64,000 bases of DNA from Microtetraspora malaysiensis (GCF_001528665.1 NZ_BBYJ01000034.1:27650-91649), one strand, 5' to 3'. Positions 20,345 through 29,395 are shown, counted from the first letter of the stretch. A program made the numbers and translations. The notes: generated by a model not told the origin, from the letters alone.

Positions 20345-21925
20345 TCAGGCGTAGAACGCGTGGACGTTGTCACGCGGAGCCGCCCGATGCTCGCCCGCCG
20401 GACCGCGCGCGAAGGCGCGCAGCAGGTTCGCCGTCGTCCTGGTCACGAACTTGCGGGTCCGCGCGTCCATCCCGTGCAGCTGCGGCCCTCCCGGATAGCC
20501 GGCCCTGAGCGCCTCCACCCACCGCATCGTGCCCGTCGCGAAGACCCCGGCGCCGCTCGGCGTCGTGTAGTACGCCGAGTCGGCGAAGCTGGGCCGGTTC
20601 CCGCACATCAGGGGCGAGTGGGCGATGATCTCGATCGGCCGGGGCGTCGGCACGCTCGGCGTCACCCGGTCGTACTCCACGCCGACCAGGTGCGGGAACG
20701 CGTCGCCGCGCCGTACCCCGGTCCCCTCGAACAGCCAGTGGTGCGGCGCCGTCACCACGTAGGGGGCGTCGGCGGGGAACCCGTCGTAGTAGACCCCCGT
20801 GAGCGACGACTCCGGGTCGGGCGCGGGCGCCGACCGGAAGTCCGCGGTCACCTCGGCGGGGCGCCGCCCGTACATGGGGTCGCTGGCGTACTGGTCCTTG
20901 TAGCAGACGATCAGGCGGCCCCGGTCCTCGATCCGGATGCGGCGGTAGCACGTGTTGGCCCCGAGGAACGCGATGTTGGAGCCGGCGTCCCTGACCCGGG
21001 TGACCTGCCTGCGGGCCTGCGGCGTCCAGTACTCGTCGTGGCCGAGGAAGACGACGGCCGCCGCGCCCTTCATCACCTCGGGCGTCAGGTCCAGGCCCGT
21101 CGTGTACGCCAGCGGGACGCCGAGGCGCTCGGCGAGGACGACCAGCCCCCGCTCGTAGACGAGGAACTTCTCCGCGCCGCTCTTGTCGTAGGGGCGGTCG
21201 AAGCTGACCGCGAGCGAGCGGGCGCCGTAGCTGCCGTCCTTGCCGTAGTAGAGGCTGTAGCCGCCCCACTGGTTGTACGCCTGCCAGGTGGCCGCCGCGT
21301 GCACCAGCAGCGTCCGCCCCGTGGCGTCCGTGGAGCGCACGATGAGCGGCACGTACCGCTGGTGCCCCTTGGCGGAGTCGAGCCGCAGCAGGTAGGCGCC
21401 CTCCGGCCAGCCGGCCGTCGGCACCGTGAGGGAGCGCCGCCAGTTCGCGTGCACCGTGCGGGTCGCGCCGTCGATGTCGCCGCGCCCCTGCCTGCGGCCG
21501 GGCAGCCACTCCGACCGCCACACCCGGCGCGCCTCGGCCCCGCCGTACCAGCCCATGCGGTACGCGGTGACCCGGTAGCGGTCGGCGGTGGTCGAGACGC
21601 GCAGCTCGACCGGGTGGCCGGGAAGCACGCTCACCTGGTCGCAGTACCCCTCGATGGCCTCGGCGGGGCCGTACGAGCGGGCCCGCCAGGCGGGGTCGCC
21701 GGGCCGGAGCCGTTCGTAGCGGGTCGGCGGCGGGGACGCCGCCGGGTCGGGGGAGGGACTCTGGGACGGCAGCAGGAGCGGCCCGGACGCCGGCGTTCCG
21801 GCCGCGCCCGCCCGCGTCGCCTCCTCCGCGGCACCGGACCCGCAGGCCGTGGCCCCCGCGCCGGCGGCGGCCACCACACCGAGGAAGGTCCGGCGGCTCA
21901 GCCTGCCGCCGTCGTTCTCGCCCAT
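20345..21925 (-). CDS. Tat-exported N,N-dimethylformamidase-like protein
   Basis: This 526-aa protein begins with a Tat signal, LSRRTFLGVVAAAGAGATACGSG; ATACGSG looks like a lipobox, so it may be a lipoprotein. The mature part resembles the C-terminal part of the N,N-dimethylformamidase beta (large) subunit: HAAATWQAYNQWGGYSLYYG, FLVYERGLVVLAERLGVPLAYTTGLDL, AVVFLGHDEYWTPQAR and FLGANTCYRRIRIE. Family members of this kind are common in actinomycetes and mostly uncharacterised. No small subunit is nearby. ATG 21925 has GGAGCGG upstream; an in-frame start at 21955 would add ten residues before the signal. Hydrolysis of DMF itself is unproven. Confidence 0.78.
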   Translation of the reverse strand: MGENDGGRLSRRTFLGVVAAAGAGATACGSGAAEEATRAGAAGTPASGPLLLPSQSPSPDPAASPPPTRYERLRPGDPAWRARSYGPAEAIEGYCDQVSVLPGHPVELRVSTTADRYRVTAYRMGWYGGAEARRVWRSEWLPGRRQGRGDIDGATRTVHANWRRSLTVPTAGWPEGAYLLRLDSAKGHQRYVPLIVRSTDATGRTLLVHAAATWQAYNQWGGYSLYYGKDGSYGARSLAVSFDRPYDKSGAEKFLVYERGLVVLAERLGVPLAYTTGLDLTPEVMKGAAAVVFLGHDEYWTPQARRQVTRVRDAGSNIAFLGANTCYRRIRIEDRGRLIVCYKDQYASDPMYGRRPAEVTADFRSAPAPDPESSLTGVYYDGFPADAPYVVTAPHHWLFEGTGVRRGDAFPHLVGVEYDRVTPSVPTPRPIEIIAHSPLMCGNRPSFADSAYYTTPSGAGVFATGTMRWVEALRAGYPGGPQLHGMDARTRKFVTRTTANLLRAFARGPAGEHRAAPRDNVHAFYA

Positions 21926-22105
21926 CCGCTCCGCCCCCTGTGACGAACGGCACACATGAAGATCACTTCGACAGCACGTTACCCGCGGCCGGGAAAGGCC
22001 CGGTCGAGCATATGGTCAGGCGGTGGTCCGCATTGGGGAAAGCCGAAGGACATCCTCGGCCAAGGGATCTTCGGGGGCGGGGCGGACAGCGGGTCCCCAG
22101 TCGGT

Positions 22106-22120
22106 TACATTCGCGGAGTG
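22106..22120 (+). promoter_or_regulatory. Leaderless promoter of prsW
   Basis: TACATT (22106-22111) is followed by 6 nt and then the GTG start (22118). No Shine-Dalgarno sequence precedes the GTG. This spacing puts the transcription start on or next to the start codon. Confidence 0.5.
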
Positions 22121-23344
22121 GCGAGCCTGGATCCGCGTACCGTGCTGAAGGAACGTCCGTCGGTCGGGCTGATCATCGGTCTGGTTCTGGCAGGCGTCTG
22201 CGCCCTCGTGACGCTCTCGTTCGACATCTTCGACGGCGAGCCCGTCCAGTTCTTCATCGCCCTCGTGCTCGCGGTCGCCCCCGTCCCGGTGCTGCTCGCC
22301 GGGGTGCTCGCCCTCGACCGGATGGAACCCGAGCCGCGCGCCAACCTCGCCTTCGCGTTCGCCTGGGGCGCGGGGGTGGCCGTGCTCTTCGCCGGTCTGC
22401 TCAACTCGCTCAATCTGATCTATATCGAGCACCAGATCGGCAACACCACCGACGCCCGCAACCTCGTCGCGACGTTCGGCGCCCCGCTGGTCGAGGAGAC
22501 CATGAAGGGCCTGGTGCTGGTCGGGCTGCTCCGGTTCCGCCGCCAGGAGCTCGACGGCCCGACCGACGGCATCATCTACGCCAGCATGGTCGGCCTGGGG
22601 TTCGCCATGTCGGAGAACGTCAGCTACTACCTGGCCGCGCTGTCCGAGCACGGCCCGGAGGGGCTCGCCGCCACGGTCGTGCTCAGGGGCGTGCTCTCGC
22701 CGTTCGCGCACCCGCTGTTCACCTCCTTGATCGGCATCTCCGTGGCGTACGCGGCCCAGCGGCGCGGCGCGACCGGGGTGGTGCTGGCGGGCTGGGCCGG
22801 CGCGATGGTGCTGCACGGCCTGTGGAACGGCCTCGCCTCGTTCGGCGGCTTCCCCGGGCTCGCGGTCGCGTACCTGGTGCTGATGGTCCTGCTGTTCATC
22901 GAGTTGGGCGTGATCTTCCGGGACCGCAAGCGGATCGTCGCGCTGATCCACCACTACCTGCCGCCGTACGAGCGCAACGGGCTGATCAACGAGGCGGACA
23001 TCTTCATGCTGTCGTCGCTCAAGGGCCGGCGGCAGGCGCGCCAGTGGGCCAAGGCCCACGGGGGCAAGGCGGGGGTGCGGGCGATGAGCGACTACCAGCT
23101 GGCCGCCACCGAGCTGGGGCTGCTGCACGCGCGGGCGTCCCGCGGAGGGATCGACGAGAGGTCCTTCCTGGAGCGGCAGCGCGAGCTCGCCGGCCTCATG
23201 GCGCACGCGCGCATGTCGTTCCCGCGGCCCACGGCCGCCCAGGGGATGCCGCCGCCCGGATACGCGCCCGGGGCCCCGCCCCCCGGGCAGCCCCCTCCGC
23301 CGCCTCCGGGGCGTCCCCGCTGGACCCCGCCATCTGGCGCGTAG
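22118..23344 (+). CDS. PrsW family intramembrane metalloprotease
   Basis: This ~408-aa polytopic membrane protein (about eight segments) has all PrsW motifs: EEtmK at residues 126-130, SENVSYY near 165-171, a conserved His in FAHPLFTSLIG, and HGLWN at 233-237. PrsW is a membrane-embedded zinc protease; in Bacillus subtilis it cleaves the anti-sigma factor RsiW. No anti-sigma gene is nearby, so the substrate here is unknown. The cytoplasmic C-terminal tail (~390 on) is rich in Pro and Gly. I chose GTG 22118 because of the leaderless promoter. Starting at 21956 would add 54 residues resembling nothing in the family. Confidence 0.85.
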   Translation: MASLDPRTVLKERPSVGLIIGLVLAGVCALVTLSFDIFDGEPVQFFIALVLAVAPVPVLLAGVLALDRMEPEPRANLAFAFAWGAGVAVLFAGLLNSLNLIYIEHQIGNTTDARNLVATFGAPLVEETMKGLVLVGLLRFRRQELDGPTDGIIYASMVGLGFAMSENVSYYLAALSEHGPEGLAATVVLRGVLSPFAHPLFTSLIGISVAYAAQRRGATGVVLAGWAGAMVLHGLWNGLASFGGFPGLAVAYLVLMVLLFIELGVIFRDRKRIVALIHHYLPPYERNGLINEADIFMLSSLKGRRQARQWAKAHGGKAGVRAMSDYQLAATELGLLHARASRGGIDERSFLERQRELAGLMAHARMSFPRPTAAQGMPPPGYAPGAPPPGQPPPPPPGRPRWTPPSGA

Positions 23345-23383
23345 CGCACGAGATCCCCGCGACCCCGGGCCGTACCCGCGCGA

Positions 23384-24094
23384 TCAGGAGGCGAGGGCGC
23401 GGTCGAGGGTGACCTCGCGCGGACCGAGCAGGGGGTCCGTGTGGAGGATCCGCGCCTCCAGGAGCGCCTTCGCGGAGGCGAAGAACTCGCGGGCGGCGTA
23501 GATGGACGTCTGCAGCGGCCAGTCCGTGAAGGAGTCGTCGCCGACGCCGAAGGCGTCCAGCCCCGCCGTACGGCACAGCGCGACGGCGCGCGGCAGGTGG
23601 AAGTTCTGCGTCACCACGACCGCCCGCGACGCCCCGAAGATCTTCCGGGCGCGCACGCAGGAGGCCCAGGTGTCGAACCCGGCGTAGTCGAGGACGACCT
23701 TCTCCGCGGGGACGCCGTGGGCGGTGAGGTAGTCGCGCATCGCCGTCGGCTCGTCGTAGCCGACCCGGCTGTTGTCGCCCGACACCAGCAGCGCGCGGAC
23801 CTTGCCCGCGTGGTAGAGCCGGGCGCCGATGTCGAGCCGGGTGCGCAGCATCGGCGTGGGGGCGGCGTGCGCGGTGAGCCCGGCGCCGAGCACGACGGCG
23901 ACCGGCATCGCGGGCACCGAGGAGAGCCAGGCGTCCGAGCGGTCCGCCGTGACGCGGTGCCCGGAGCTGTCCAACCACGCCCAGGTCATCGGGGTGAGGG
24001 CCAGAACGCTCAGCGCGACCAGGACCTGGAAGCCGCGTCGCAGGCCGCCGCGCGACCAGGTCCAGGGGAGCAGTCGACTCGGGAGGGCGCTCAT
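23384..24094 (-). CDS. SanA/YdcF-like DUF218 membrane-anchored protein
   Basis: The 236-aa protein has one N-terminal membrane anchor (about residues 22-40) and an extracytoplasmic DUF218 domain: VAVVLGAGLTAHAAPTPMLRTRLD, ALLVSGDNSRVGYDEPTAMRDYL, GFDTWASCVRAR, VVVTQNFHLPRAVALCR. This is the SanA (vancomycin high-temperature exclusion) branch, linked to envelope barrier function in Enterobacteria. Its biochemical role is unknown. It is convergent with prsW. ATG 24094 lies 9 nt after a TAGACT hexamer on the minus strand, so its mRNA leader is probably very short. Confidence 0.85.
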   Translation of the reverse strand: MSALPSRLLPWTWSRGGLRRGFQVLVALSVLALTPMTWAWLDSSGHRVTADRSDAWLSSVPAMPVAVVLGAGLTAHAAPTPMLRTRLDIGARLYHAGKVRALLVSGDNSRVGYDEPTAMRDYLTAHGVPAEKVVLDYAGFDTWASCVRARKIFGASRAVVVTQNFHLPRAVALCRTAGLDAFGVGDDSFTDWPLQTSIYAAREFFASAKALLEARILHTDPLLGPREVTLDRALAS

Positions 24095-24118
24095 GGAGCG
24101 CCAAGTCTAGTGCGCGGG

Positions 24119-24787
24119 TCAGGACCGGTCGGCCGCTTCGGCGTCATGGACGATGAGCGCGATCTGGACCCGGTTGTTCAGCCCCAGCTTCGTGAGGATC
24201 CGCGACACGTGGGCCTTGACCGTCGGCACGCTCAGGTAGAGCTCGGCCCCGATCTCCGCGTTGGACTTGCCCTCGCCGAGCGCGACGGCGACCTCCCGCT
24301 CGCGCACGCTGAGCTTGTCCAAGTGGACGCGGGCCCGATCCCGGCGGCCTCCCGCGCCACCGTCGGAGACGTGCGAGATGAGCTGGCGGGTGACCGCGGG
24401 CGACAGGATGGGCTCACCCGCGGCGACCTTGCGTACGGCGGACACCAGGTCGGCCGGGTGGATGTCCTTGAGCAGGAACCCGGCCGCGCCCGCCCGCAGC
24501 GCCCGCAGCACCTGCGCGTCGGCGTGGAAGGTGGTCAGCACCACCACCTCGGGCGGGCCGGCCGTCGCGCGCAGCGCCTCGGTGGCGGTCAGCCCGTCCA
24601 CCCGGGACATCCGGATGTCCATGAGCACCACGTCCGGCCGGTGCTCGGCGACCATGAGCGGCACCTGGTCGCCGTCGGCCGCCTCGCCGGCGATCTCGAT
24701 GTCGCCCGCGCCCGCCAGGATCATCGACAGCCCGGCGCGCACGAGCGCGTCGTCGTCCACGATGAGCACCTTGATGCGACGGTCCAT
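24119..24787 (-). CDS. NarL/LuxR-family response regulator
   Basis: This 222-aa regulator has a receiver domain (VLIVDDDALVRAGL; phospho-acceptor Asp57 in VVLMDIRMSRVDG; Lys in GFLLKDIHPADL) and a C-terminal LuxR helix-turn-helix (LSVREREVAVALGEGKSNAEIGAELYLS). It is the partner of the histidine kinase just upstream (17 bp gap). ATG 24787 has AAAGGGAGG upstream. Targets are unknown; the adjacent membrane-protein genes at 26.1-28.3 kb are candidates. Confidence 0.93.
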   Translation of the reverse strand: MDRRIKVLIVDDDALVRAGLSMILAGAGDIEIAGEAADGDQVPLMVAEHRPDVVLMDIRMSRVDGLTATEALRATAGPPEVVVLTTFHADAQVLRALRAGAAGFLLKDIHPADLVSAVRKVAAGEPILSPAVTRQLISHVSDGGAGGRRDRARVHLDKLSVREREVAVALGEGKSNAEIGAELYLSVPTVKAHVSRILTKLGLNNRVQIALIVHDAEAADRS

Positions 24788-24804
24788 GCCCTCCCTTTCT
24801 CGAG

Positions 24805-26013
24805 TCACGACCACGGCAGCCAGGCGCGGAGCACGAACGCGCCCTCGTCCGCCAGGTGGTGGTCCAGTCGTCCGCCGGCCAGCTTGGCACGTTCGGCCAG
24901 GCCGATGAGCCCGGTGCCGGCGCCCGGGATCTCGGAGGCGGTCTGCCGCCGGTGCGCCGCCGCCGGCACCGGGTTGGCGACCTCGACCGTCAGCCCCGCG
25001 CCGGGCGTTCCGGTCACCCGTACGGTCACCGGGGCGCCGGGGGCGTGCTTGCGGGCGTTGGTCAGCGCCTCCTGGACGATGCGGTAGGCGTTGCGGCCCA
25101 GCGCCTCGGGCGGCGCGGGCGCGGACGGCGCGGGCGCGACGAGGTCGAGTGCGACGTCCATCCCGGCCTGCCGCGACTCCTCCACCAGCGCGGGCAGGTC
25201 GGCCAGCGTCGGCTGCGGGCGCTCCGGCCGCGCGTCCTCCGGCGCCTGTCGCAGGACGCCGATCACCTCGCGCAGGTCCTGCAGCGCCTGGTGGGCGCTG
25301 GTCCTGATGGCGCTCGCCGCCCGCTGGATCTGCTCGGGCGGGGCGCCGGGGCTGTACTCCAGGGCCCCGGCGTGCAGGCTGAGGATCGAGATGCGGTGGG
25401 CGAGCACGTCGTGCATCTCGCGGGCGATCCGTTCCCGCTCGAGCTGTCTGGCCTCGTCGGCGGCGGCGGACGCCCGGGCCCGCAGGGAGATGACGAGCTG
25501 CCGCCGGGCCCGTACGACGATCCCCCACGCGAAGATCATCATGACGACCGCCGTCAACAGCAGGAACGAGCCCCACACGCCGAACTCGGGGTCCGGCCAG
25601 ATGTGCACGTAGGGGATCGCCGTCAGGAGGAAGAAGGCGGCGACCGGTCCGGCGACCTTGAAGGGGCGGTGCACGGCCACGGTGAACAGGGCCACCACGC
25701 CGGCGCCGCCGATCAGCGTGAACACCGAGCCGAGCAGCGACGTCGCCAGGGCCAGGGTGACCGGCCACCGGCGGCGCAGCCACACGGCAGCGCAGGCCAG
25801 CGCGCCGAGCACCTGCTCGGCGACGACGTACGCCCGCGGCTTGCCGGCGATGTCCGGCGCCGAGGCGATCGCCAGCCCGCAGGCGGACAGGAACAGCGCC
25901 GTGTCCACGATCCAGTCGCGTGTGGAGCGCCGCGCGGGCCGCTCGCCCTCGCCCTCGCCGAGGAGGACCGAGGGCAGCAGCCACCGGTACTCCGTCCTCG
26001 ACTTCATGTTCAC
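24805..26013 (-). CDS. Sensor histidine kinase (HisKA_3, NarL-system type)
   Basis: The 402-aa kinase has four to six N-terminal membrane segments (about residues 38-168), then a dimerisation/phosphoacceptor domain with EREMHD-type H-box IAREMHDVLAHRISI (His201), and an HATPase_c domain (EALTNARKHAPG; GTGLIGLAERAKLAGG). No large extracellular sensor is present, so it probably senses through the membrane, like DesK-type kinases. Starts GTG 26013 and ATG 26007 are both in frame; neither has a good ribosome-binding site. It is cotranscribed with the response regulator downstream. Confidence 0.92.
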   Translation of the reverse strand: MNMKSRTEYRWLLPSVLLGEGEGERPARRSTRDWIVDTALFLSACGLAIASAPDIAGKPRAYVVAEQVLGALACAAVWLRRRWPVTLALATSLLGSVFTLIGGAGVVALFTVAVHRPFKVAGPVAAFFLLTAIPYVHIWPDPEFGVWGSFLLLTAVVMMIFAWGIVVRARRQLVISLRARASAAADEARQLERERIAREMHDVLAHRISILSLHAGALEYSPGAPPEQIQRAASAIRTSAHQALQDLREVIGVLRQAPEDARPERPQPTLADLPALVEESRQAGMDVALDLVAPAPSAPAPPEALGRNAYRIVQEALTNARKHAPGAPVTVRVTGTPGAGLTVEVANPVPAAAHRRQTASEIPGAGTGLIGLAERAKLAGGRLDHHLADEGAFVLRAWLPWS

Positions 26014-26052
26014 CGAGGTTACGGCGTGATCGCGGGTGCGCGACAGCGACCA

Positions 26053-26074
26053 AAGTAGCCGGTCTCGGCTACTT
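26053..26074. promoter_or_regulatory. Inverted repeat between kinase gene and small membrane gene
   Basis: AAGTAGCC (26053-26060) and GGCTACTT (26067-26074) form an 8-bp inverted repeat with a 6-bp spacer. It lies in the divergent region, 40-65 bp from both starts, the position expected for an operator, perhaps of the adjacent response regulator. Confidence 0.45.
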
Positions 26075-26117
26075 CGGGCAGAAGCGGCCGCTCGCGCCGC
26101 TCCCTGAGGCTTGCACC

Positions 26118-26342
26118 ATGAAGACGTTGCTGGAGATCGCGGGCTGGGTGGCGCTGGTGCAGGGGGTGGGCGGCGTCGGCAACACCCTGCTCGGCTGGTG
26201 GCGGTGGGCGCACGACCTGCTGATCGTCCACCGGCTCGACGTGCTGGCGGGATACGAGGTGTTCGCCTCGATCGCGCTGGCGGTGCTCGGCCTGGCCCTG
26301 CTCGGGACGGCCGGCGCCCTCAAGAAGGGCCGGGCCTCGTGA
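26118..26342 (+). CDS. Small two-segment membrane protein, unknown function
   Basis: This 74-aa protein has hydrophobic segments at about residues 4-26 and 48-68 and a basic end (KKGRAS). ATG 26118 has GAGG 8 nt upstream. Its stop overlaps the next GTG (GTGA), so it is translationally coupled to the PH-domain genes. I do not recognise a family. It is divergent from the two-component genes. Confidence 0.75.
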   Translation: MKTLLEIAGWVALVQGVGGVGNTLLGWWRWAHDLLIVHRLDVLAGYEVFASIALAVLGLALLGTAGALKKGRAS

Positions 26343-26833
26343 CGGCCTCTCTCCGGCTGCGCCCGCCGCGTCACCGGGCCGATCCGCGCGCGGTGGCGTG
26401 GTGGACGGTCCAGGCGCTGCTGGCCGCCGTCCCGGTGGCGGGCGCCGCGATCTCGGCGTACTGGCGGTTCACGGACCGGCCCGCCTGGCTGGGCGCACTT
26501 CTGGTGGTGTTCGTCCTACTCTGCGCGGGCTTCGTCTTGGTGGTGCCCCGGGTGTACTACCGGACCGGGCGGTGGGAGGTCACCGAGGACGCGGTCTACA
26601 CCCGTACCGGCCTGCTGACCCGGACCTGGCGGATCGCGCCGATGTCGCGTGTCCAGACGGTGGACACCGTACGCGGGCCGGTGCAGCGCCTGTTCGGCCT
26701 CGCGGACGTGACGGTGACGACGGCCTCGGCCGCCGGGCCGCTCAAGATCGAGGGGCTCGACGAGGAGCTGGCCGCCGAGCTGGCCGAACGCCTGACCGCG
26801 ATCACGCAGAGCACCCCCGGAGACGCGACATGA
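26339..26833 (+). CDS. PH (bPH2/DUF304) domain membrane protein, YdbS-like
   Basis: This 164-aa protein has two membrane segments (about residues 22-42 and 50-72) and one bacterial PH domain (VYYRTGRWEVTEDAVYTRTGLLTRTWRIAPMSRVQTVDTVRGPVQRLFGLADVTVTTA). It resembles the short member of the YdbS/YdbT pair, which in Bacillus counters membrane-active peptides. GTG 26339 overlaps the previous stop, and its own stop overlaps the next ATG, so all three genes are coupled. Confidence 0.85.
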   Translation: MTASLRLRPPRHRADPRAVAWWTVQALLAAVPVAGAAISAYWRFTDRPAWLGALLVVFVLLCAGFVLVVPRVYYRTGRWEVTEDAVYTRTGLLTRTWRIAPMSRVQTVDTVRGPVQRLFGLADVTVTTASAAGPLKIEGLDEELAAELAERLTAITQSTPGDAT

Positions 26834-28347
26834 TCCCCGACATCGAGGAGACCGCCACGGAGGAGGACGCCGCCTGGCGGTCGCCGCACCCGCGCGTGGT
26901 GGTCGCCGCCGCCGTCTTCTCCCTCGCCGTCGCGGTCCCCGCCGCGATCGCCCTGGCGCGGTTCCTGGTCGGCAGGGGCGTCGCCCTGGACAGGGGCGTC
27001 GCGGCCGCGGCGGCCGCGGCTCTCCTCGTCGTCGGCGCGGCCGCGGTCTACGAGACCGCCCGCAGGCGCGCCACCCGGTACCGCCTGACCGGCCGGCGCC
27101 TGGAGCTGCACAGCGGCATCTGGACCAAGGAGTACCGCGCCGTCCCGCGTGAGCGCGTGCGCAGCGTGGACGTCACCGCCGATCCCGTACGGCGGGTGCT
27201 CGGCCTGGCCGTGGTGAAGGTGGCCACGGGGGAGAAGGACGCCTCGGGCGGGCCGGCCGAGCTCACCCTCGACGCGCTCGCGGTCGCCGAGGCCGAGGCG
27301 CTGCGCGGCATCCTGCTCGGCGGGCGCGCGGAGCGGCCGGACGACGGGCCGCTCGCCGAGCTGCGCTGGTCGTGGATCAGATACGCCCCACTGACCGTGT
27401 GGACGTTCGTCGGCGGGGGCCTGGCTCTCGGCGGGCTGTACAAGCTGCTCGACACGCTGGGATTCGAACCCGCGAAGTGGGAGACCGCCGCGCGGGTCTG
27501 GGAGTGGATCACCGCCACCCCGTGGATCACCGTGCCGCTCCTCCTGGCGGCCAACGCGCTCCTCGGGTTCGCGGGGGCGATCGTCCTGTACGCCGAGTCG
27601 TGGGGGCGGTACCGCCTGGAGCGCCGGCCGGGCGTCCTGCGGCTCCGCCGCGGCCTGCTCACCACCCGCTCTCTCACGCTGGAGGAGCGGCGGCTGCGCG
27701 GGGTGGCGGTGACGGAGCCGCTGCTGCTGCGGCTCGGTGGCGGGGCCAGGGTCACCGCGGTCACGACGGGGCTGCGGAAGGCCGAGGAGAACGCGACCGA
27801 GGAGGTCGCCGCGCTGACGCCGCCGCTGCCCGCCCGCGAGGCCCGCCGGATCGCCTCCGCGGTGCTGAGGGAGGAGCTCGACCCGGCCGGGCTGCGCGGC
27901 CATCCGCGCGCGGCCCGCGGCCGGCGGGTGCGCCGGGCGCTGGTCGCCGCGGCGGCGCTCGCGGCCGCGCTGGACGTGCTGGACGCGTGGACCGCGTGGG
28001 TGCCCGCCTGGGCCTGGGCGCTGCCGGTGCTGGCCGTACCGGCCGGATGGGCGCTCGCGGCCGAGGGCTACCGATCGTTGGGACACGGCCTGACCCGGCG
28101 GTACCTGGTCACCCGCTCGGGCGCGGCCCGGCGCAGGACGGTCGCCCTGGACCGCTCCGGGATCATCGGCCTGACGATCAGCGAGTCGCTGTTCCAGCGG
28201 CGGGCCGGCCTGGTGACCGTGTCGGCCACGACCGCGGCGGGCGAGGGCCGGTACGACGTGCTCGACGTGGGGCGGGACGAGGGGCTCCGGCTGGCCCGCC
28301 ACGCGGTGCCGGGCCTGCTGGAGCCGTTCGTCGAGGAGAGCGGCTGA
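26830..28347 (+). CDS. Multi-PH-domain membrane protein, YdbT-like
   Basis: The 505-aa protein has three bPH2/DUF304 domains separated by pairs of membrane segments. The domain signatures (YRLTGRRLELHSGIWTKEYR; YRLERRPGVLRLRRGLLTTR; YLVTRSGAARRRTVALDRSG) begin near residues 80, 260 and 420. It is the long partner of the YdbS-like protein. Related pairs confer resistance to membrane-active peptides in Bacillus; the mechanism is not settled. It converges on ctaA with only 4 bp between stops. Confidence 0.85.
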   Translation: MIPDIEETATEEDAAWRSPHPRVVVAAAVFSLAVAVPAAIALARFLVGRGVALDRGVAAAAAAALLVVGAAAVYETARRRATRYRLTGRRLELHSGIWTKEYRAVPRERVRSVDVTADPVRRVLGLAVVKVATGEKDASGGPAELTLDALAVAEAEALRGILLGGRAERPDDGPLAELRWSWIRYAPLTVWTFVGGGLALGGLYKLLDTLGFEPAKWETAARVWEWITATPWITVPLLLAANALLGFAGAIVLYAESWGRYRLERRPGVLRLRRGLLTTRSLTLEERRLRGVAVTEPLLLRLGGGARVTAVTTGLRKAEENATEEVAALTPPLPAREARRIASAVLREELDPAGLRGHPRAARGRRVRRALVAAAALAAALDVLDAWTAWVPAWAWALPVLAVPAGWALAAEGYRSLGHGLTRRYLVTRSGAARRRTVALDRSGIIGLTISESLFQRRAGLVTVSATTAAGEGRYDVLDVGRDEGLRLARHAVPGLLEPFVEESG

Positions 28348-28351
28348 CCGC

Positions 28352-29395
28352 TCAGGCGGTGGCGTCGCCCGGCGTCGACGGCGTGAGGACGCGCGGATCG
28401 TCCGTGTCGCGCTCGCCCGCCGCGTCGTCGGCGGCGTCGCCGACGGGGAGCGGGTCGCGGGTGCGCATGAGGAAGACGACGCGCAGTGTGCCGATCCAGA
28501 CCAGGCTCGCGCCGAGCACGTGCAGCAGCACCAGCAGGGCCGGGATGGCCAGGAAGTACTGCACGTAGCCGATCACGCCCTGCGCGAGCTCGATGCCGAA
28601 CAGCGCGAGCGCGGCCCGGCGGACCCGGGCGGGGGAGTCGGTCAGGTGGAGCGCGAACAGCAGCGCGAAGGTGAGGCCGACGACGATCCACACGACGTCG
28701 GCGTGCAGCCGGGCCACCGTCTCGATGTCGAAGCCGAACCGCGAGGCGGCCTCGTCGCCCGAGTGCGGCCCCGTTCCGGTGACGACGACGCCCGCGACGA
28801 GCAGCACGCCGACCGCGCCGAGCAGCACGTAGCCGAGGGTGCGGATGTCGCGGTGGACGACCCGCCGCGGCGGCGCGTCGCCCTCCCCGGCCCGCGCGAA
28901 CAGGGCGTACGCGGCGACGATCATGGCGATCGACAGCAGGAAGTGGACGCTCACCGTGACCGGGTTGAGCATCGTGCGCACGACCAGGCCGCCCCACAGC
29001 CCCTGGGCGAGCACGCCGGCCGGCTGGAGCCAGGCGAGCCACACCAGGTCGCGGCGGCCCCTGCCCCCGGACTCCTCGCGGACCAGCCGGACGGCCGCGA
29101 GCACGCAGGCGACGCCGACGGCGAGGACGAGGAAGGTCAGCAGCCGGTTGCCGAACTCGATCGCCATGTTGAACGCCGAGTGCCCGTCGTGCTGCGCCGG
29201 GACGAAGCTGTCCGGCGTGCATTTCGGCCAGGTCGGGCAGCCGAGGCCCGATTTGGACACCCGCACGCCGGCCCCGGTGACCGTGATACCGGCGTTGACG
29301 ACGATGCCGGCGAGCGCCCATCGCCGCAGCGAGGCCGCTGTGGGCAGCCAGTACGACCGGTGGAAACCGCGGATCTGGGCGGAGAGGCTGGTCAC
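28352..29395 (-). CDS. ctaA: Heme A synthase (COX15/CtaA family)
   Basis: This ~347-aa, eight-segment membrane protein converts heme O to heme A for cytochrome aa3 oxidase. GLGCPTWPKC (Cys53/Cys59) is the Gram-positive CtaA cysteine pair, and conserved heme-ligand His residues lie in HSAFNMAIEFGNRLL, SVHFLLSIAM and LHVLGASLVW. GTG 29395 is preceded, after 6 nt, by TACCAT (minus strand, 29402-29407), so it is probably leaderless. An open extension to 29488 would add 31 residues that look non-coding. Normally it sits near ctaB and suf; here the catabolic island is inserted just upstream. Confidence 0.92.
   Translation of the reverse strand: MTSLSAQIRGFHRSYWLPTAASLRRWALAGIVVNAGITVTGAGVRVSKSGLGCPTWPKCTPDSFVPAQHDGHSAFNMAIEFGNRLLTFLVLAVGVACVLAAVRLVREESGGRGRRDLVWLAWLQPAGVLAQGLWGGLVVRTMLNPVTVSVHFLLSIAMIVAAYALFARAGEGDAPPRRVVHRDIRTLGYVLLGAVGVLLVAGVVVTGTGPHSGDEAASRFGFDIETVARLHADVVWIVVGLTFALLFALHLTDSPARVRRAALALFGIELAQGVIGYVQYFLAIPALLVLLHVLGASLVWIGTLRVVFLMRTRDPLPVGDAADDAAGERDTDDPRVLTPSTPGDATA

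Noticed and set aside
27465..27485. GGGATTCGAACCCGC resembles the T-arm of a tRNA on the minus strand.
   Set aside because: It lies inside the conserved YdbT-like coding sequence, and no acceptor, D-arm or anticodon stem can be formed around it.
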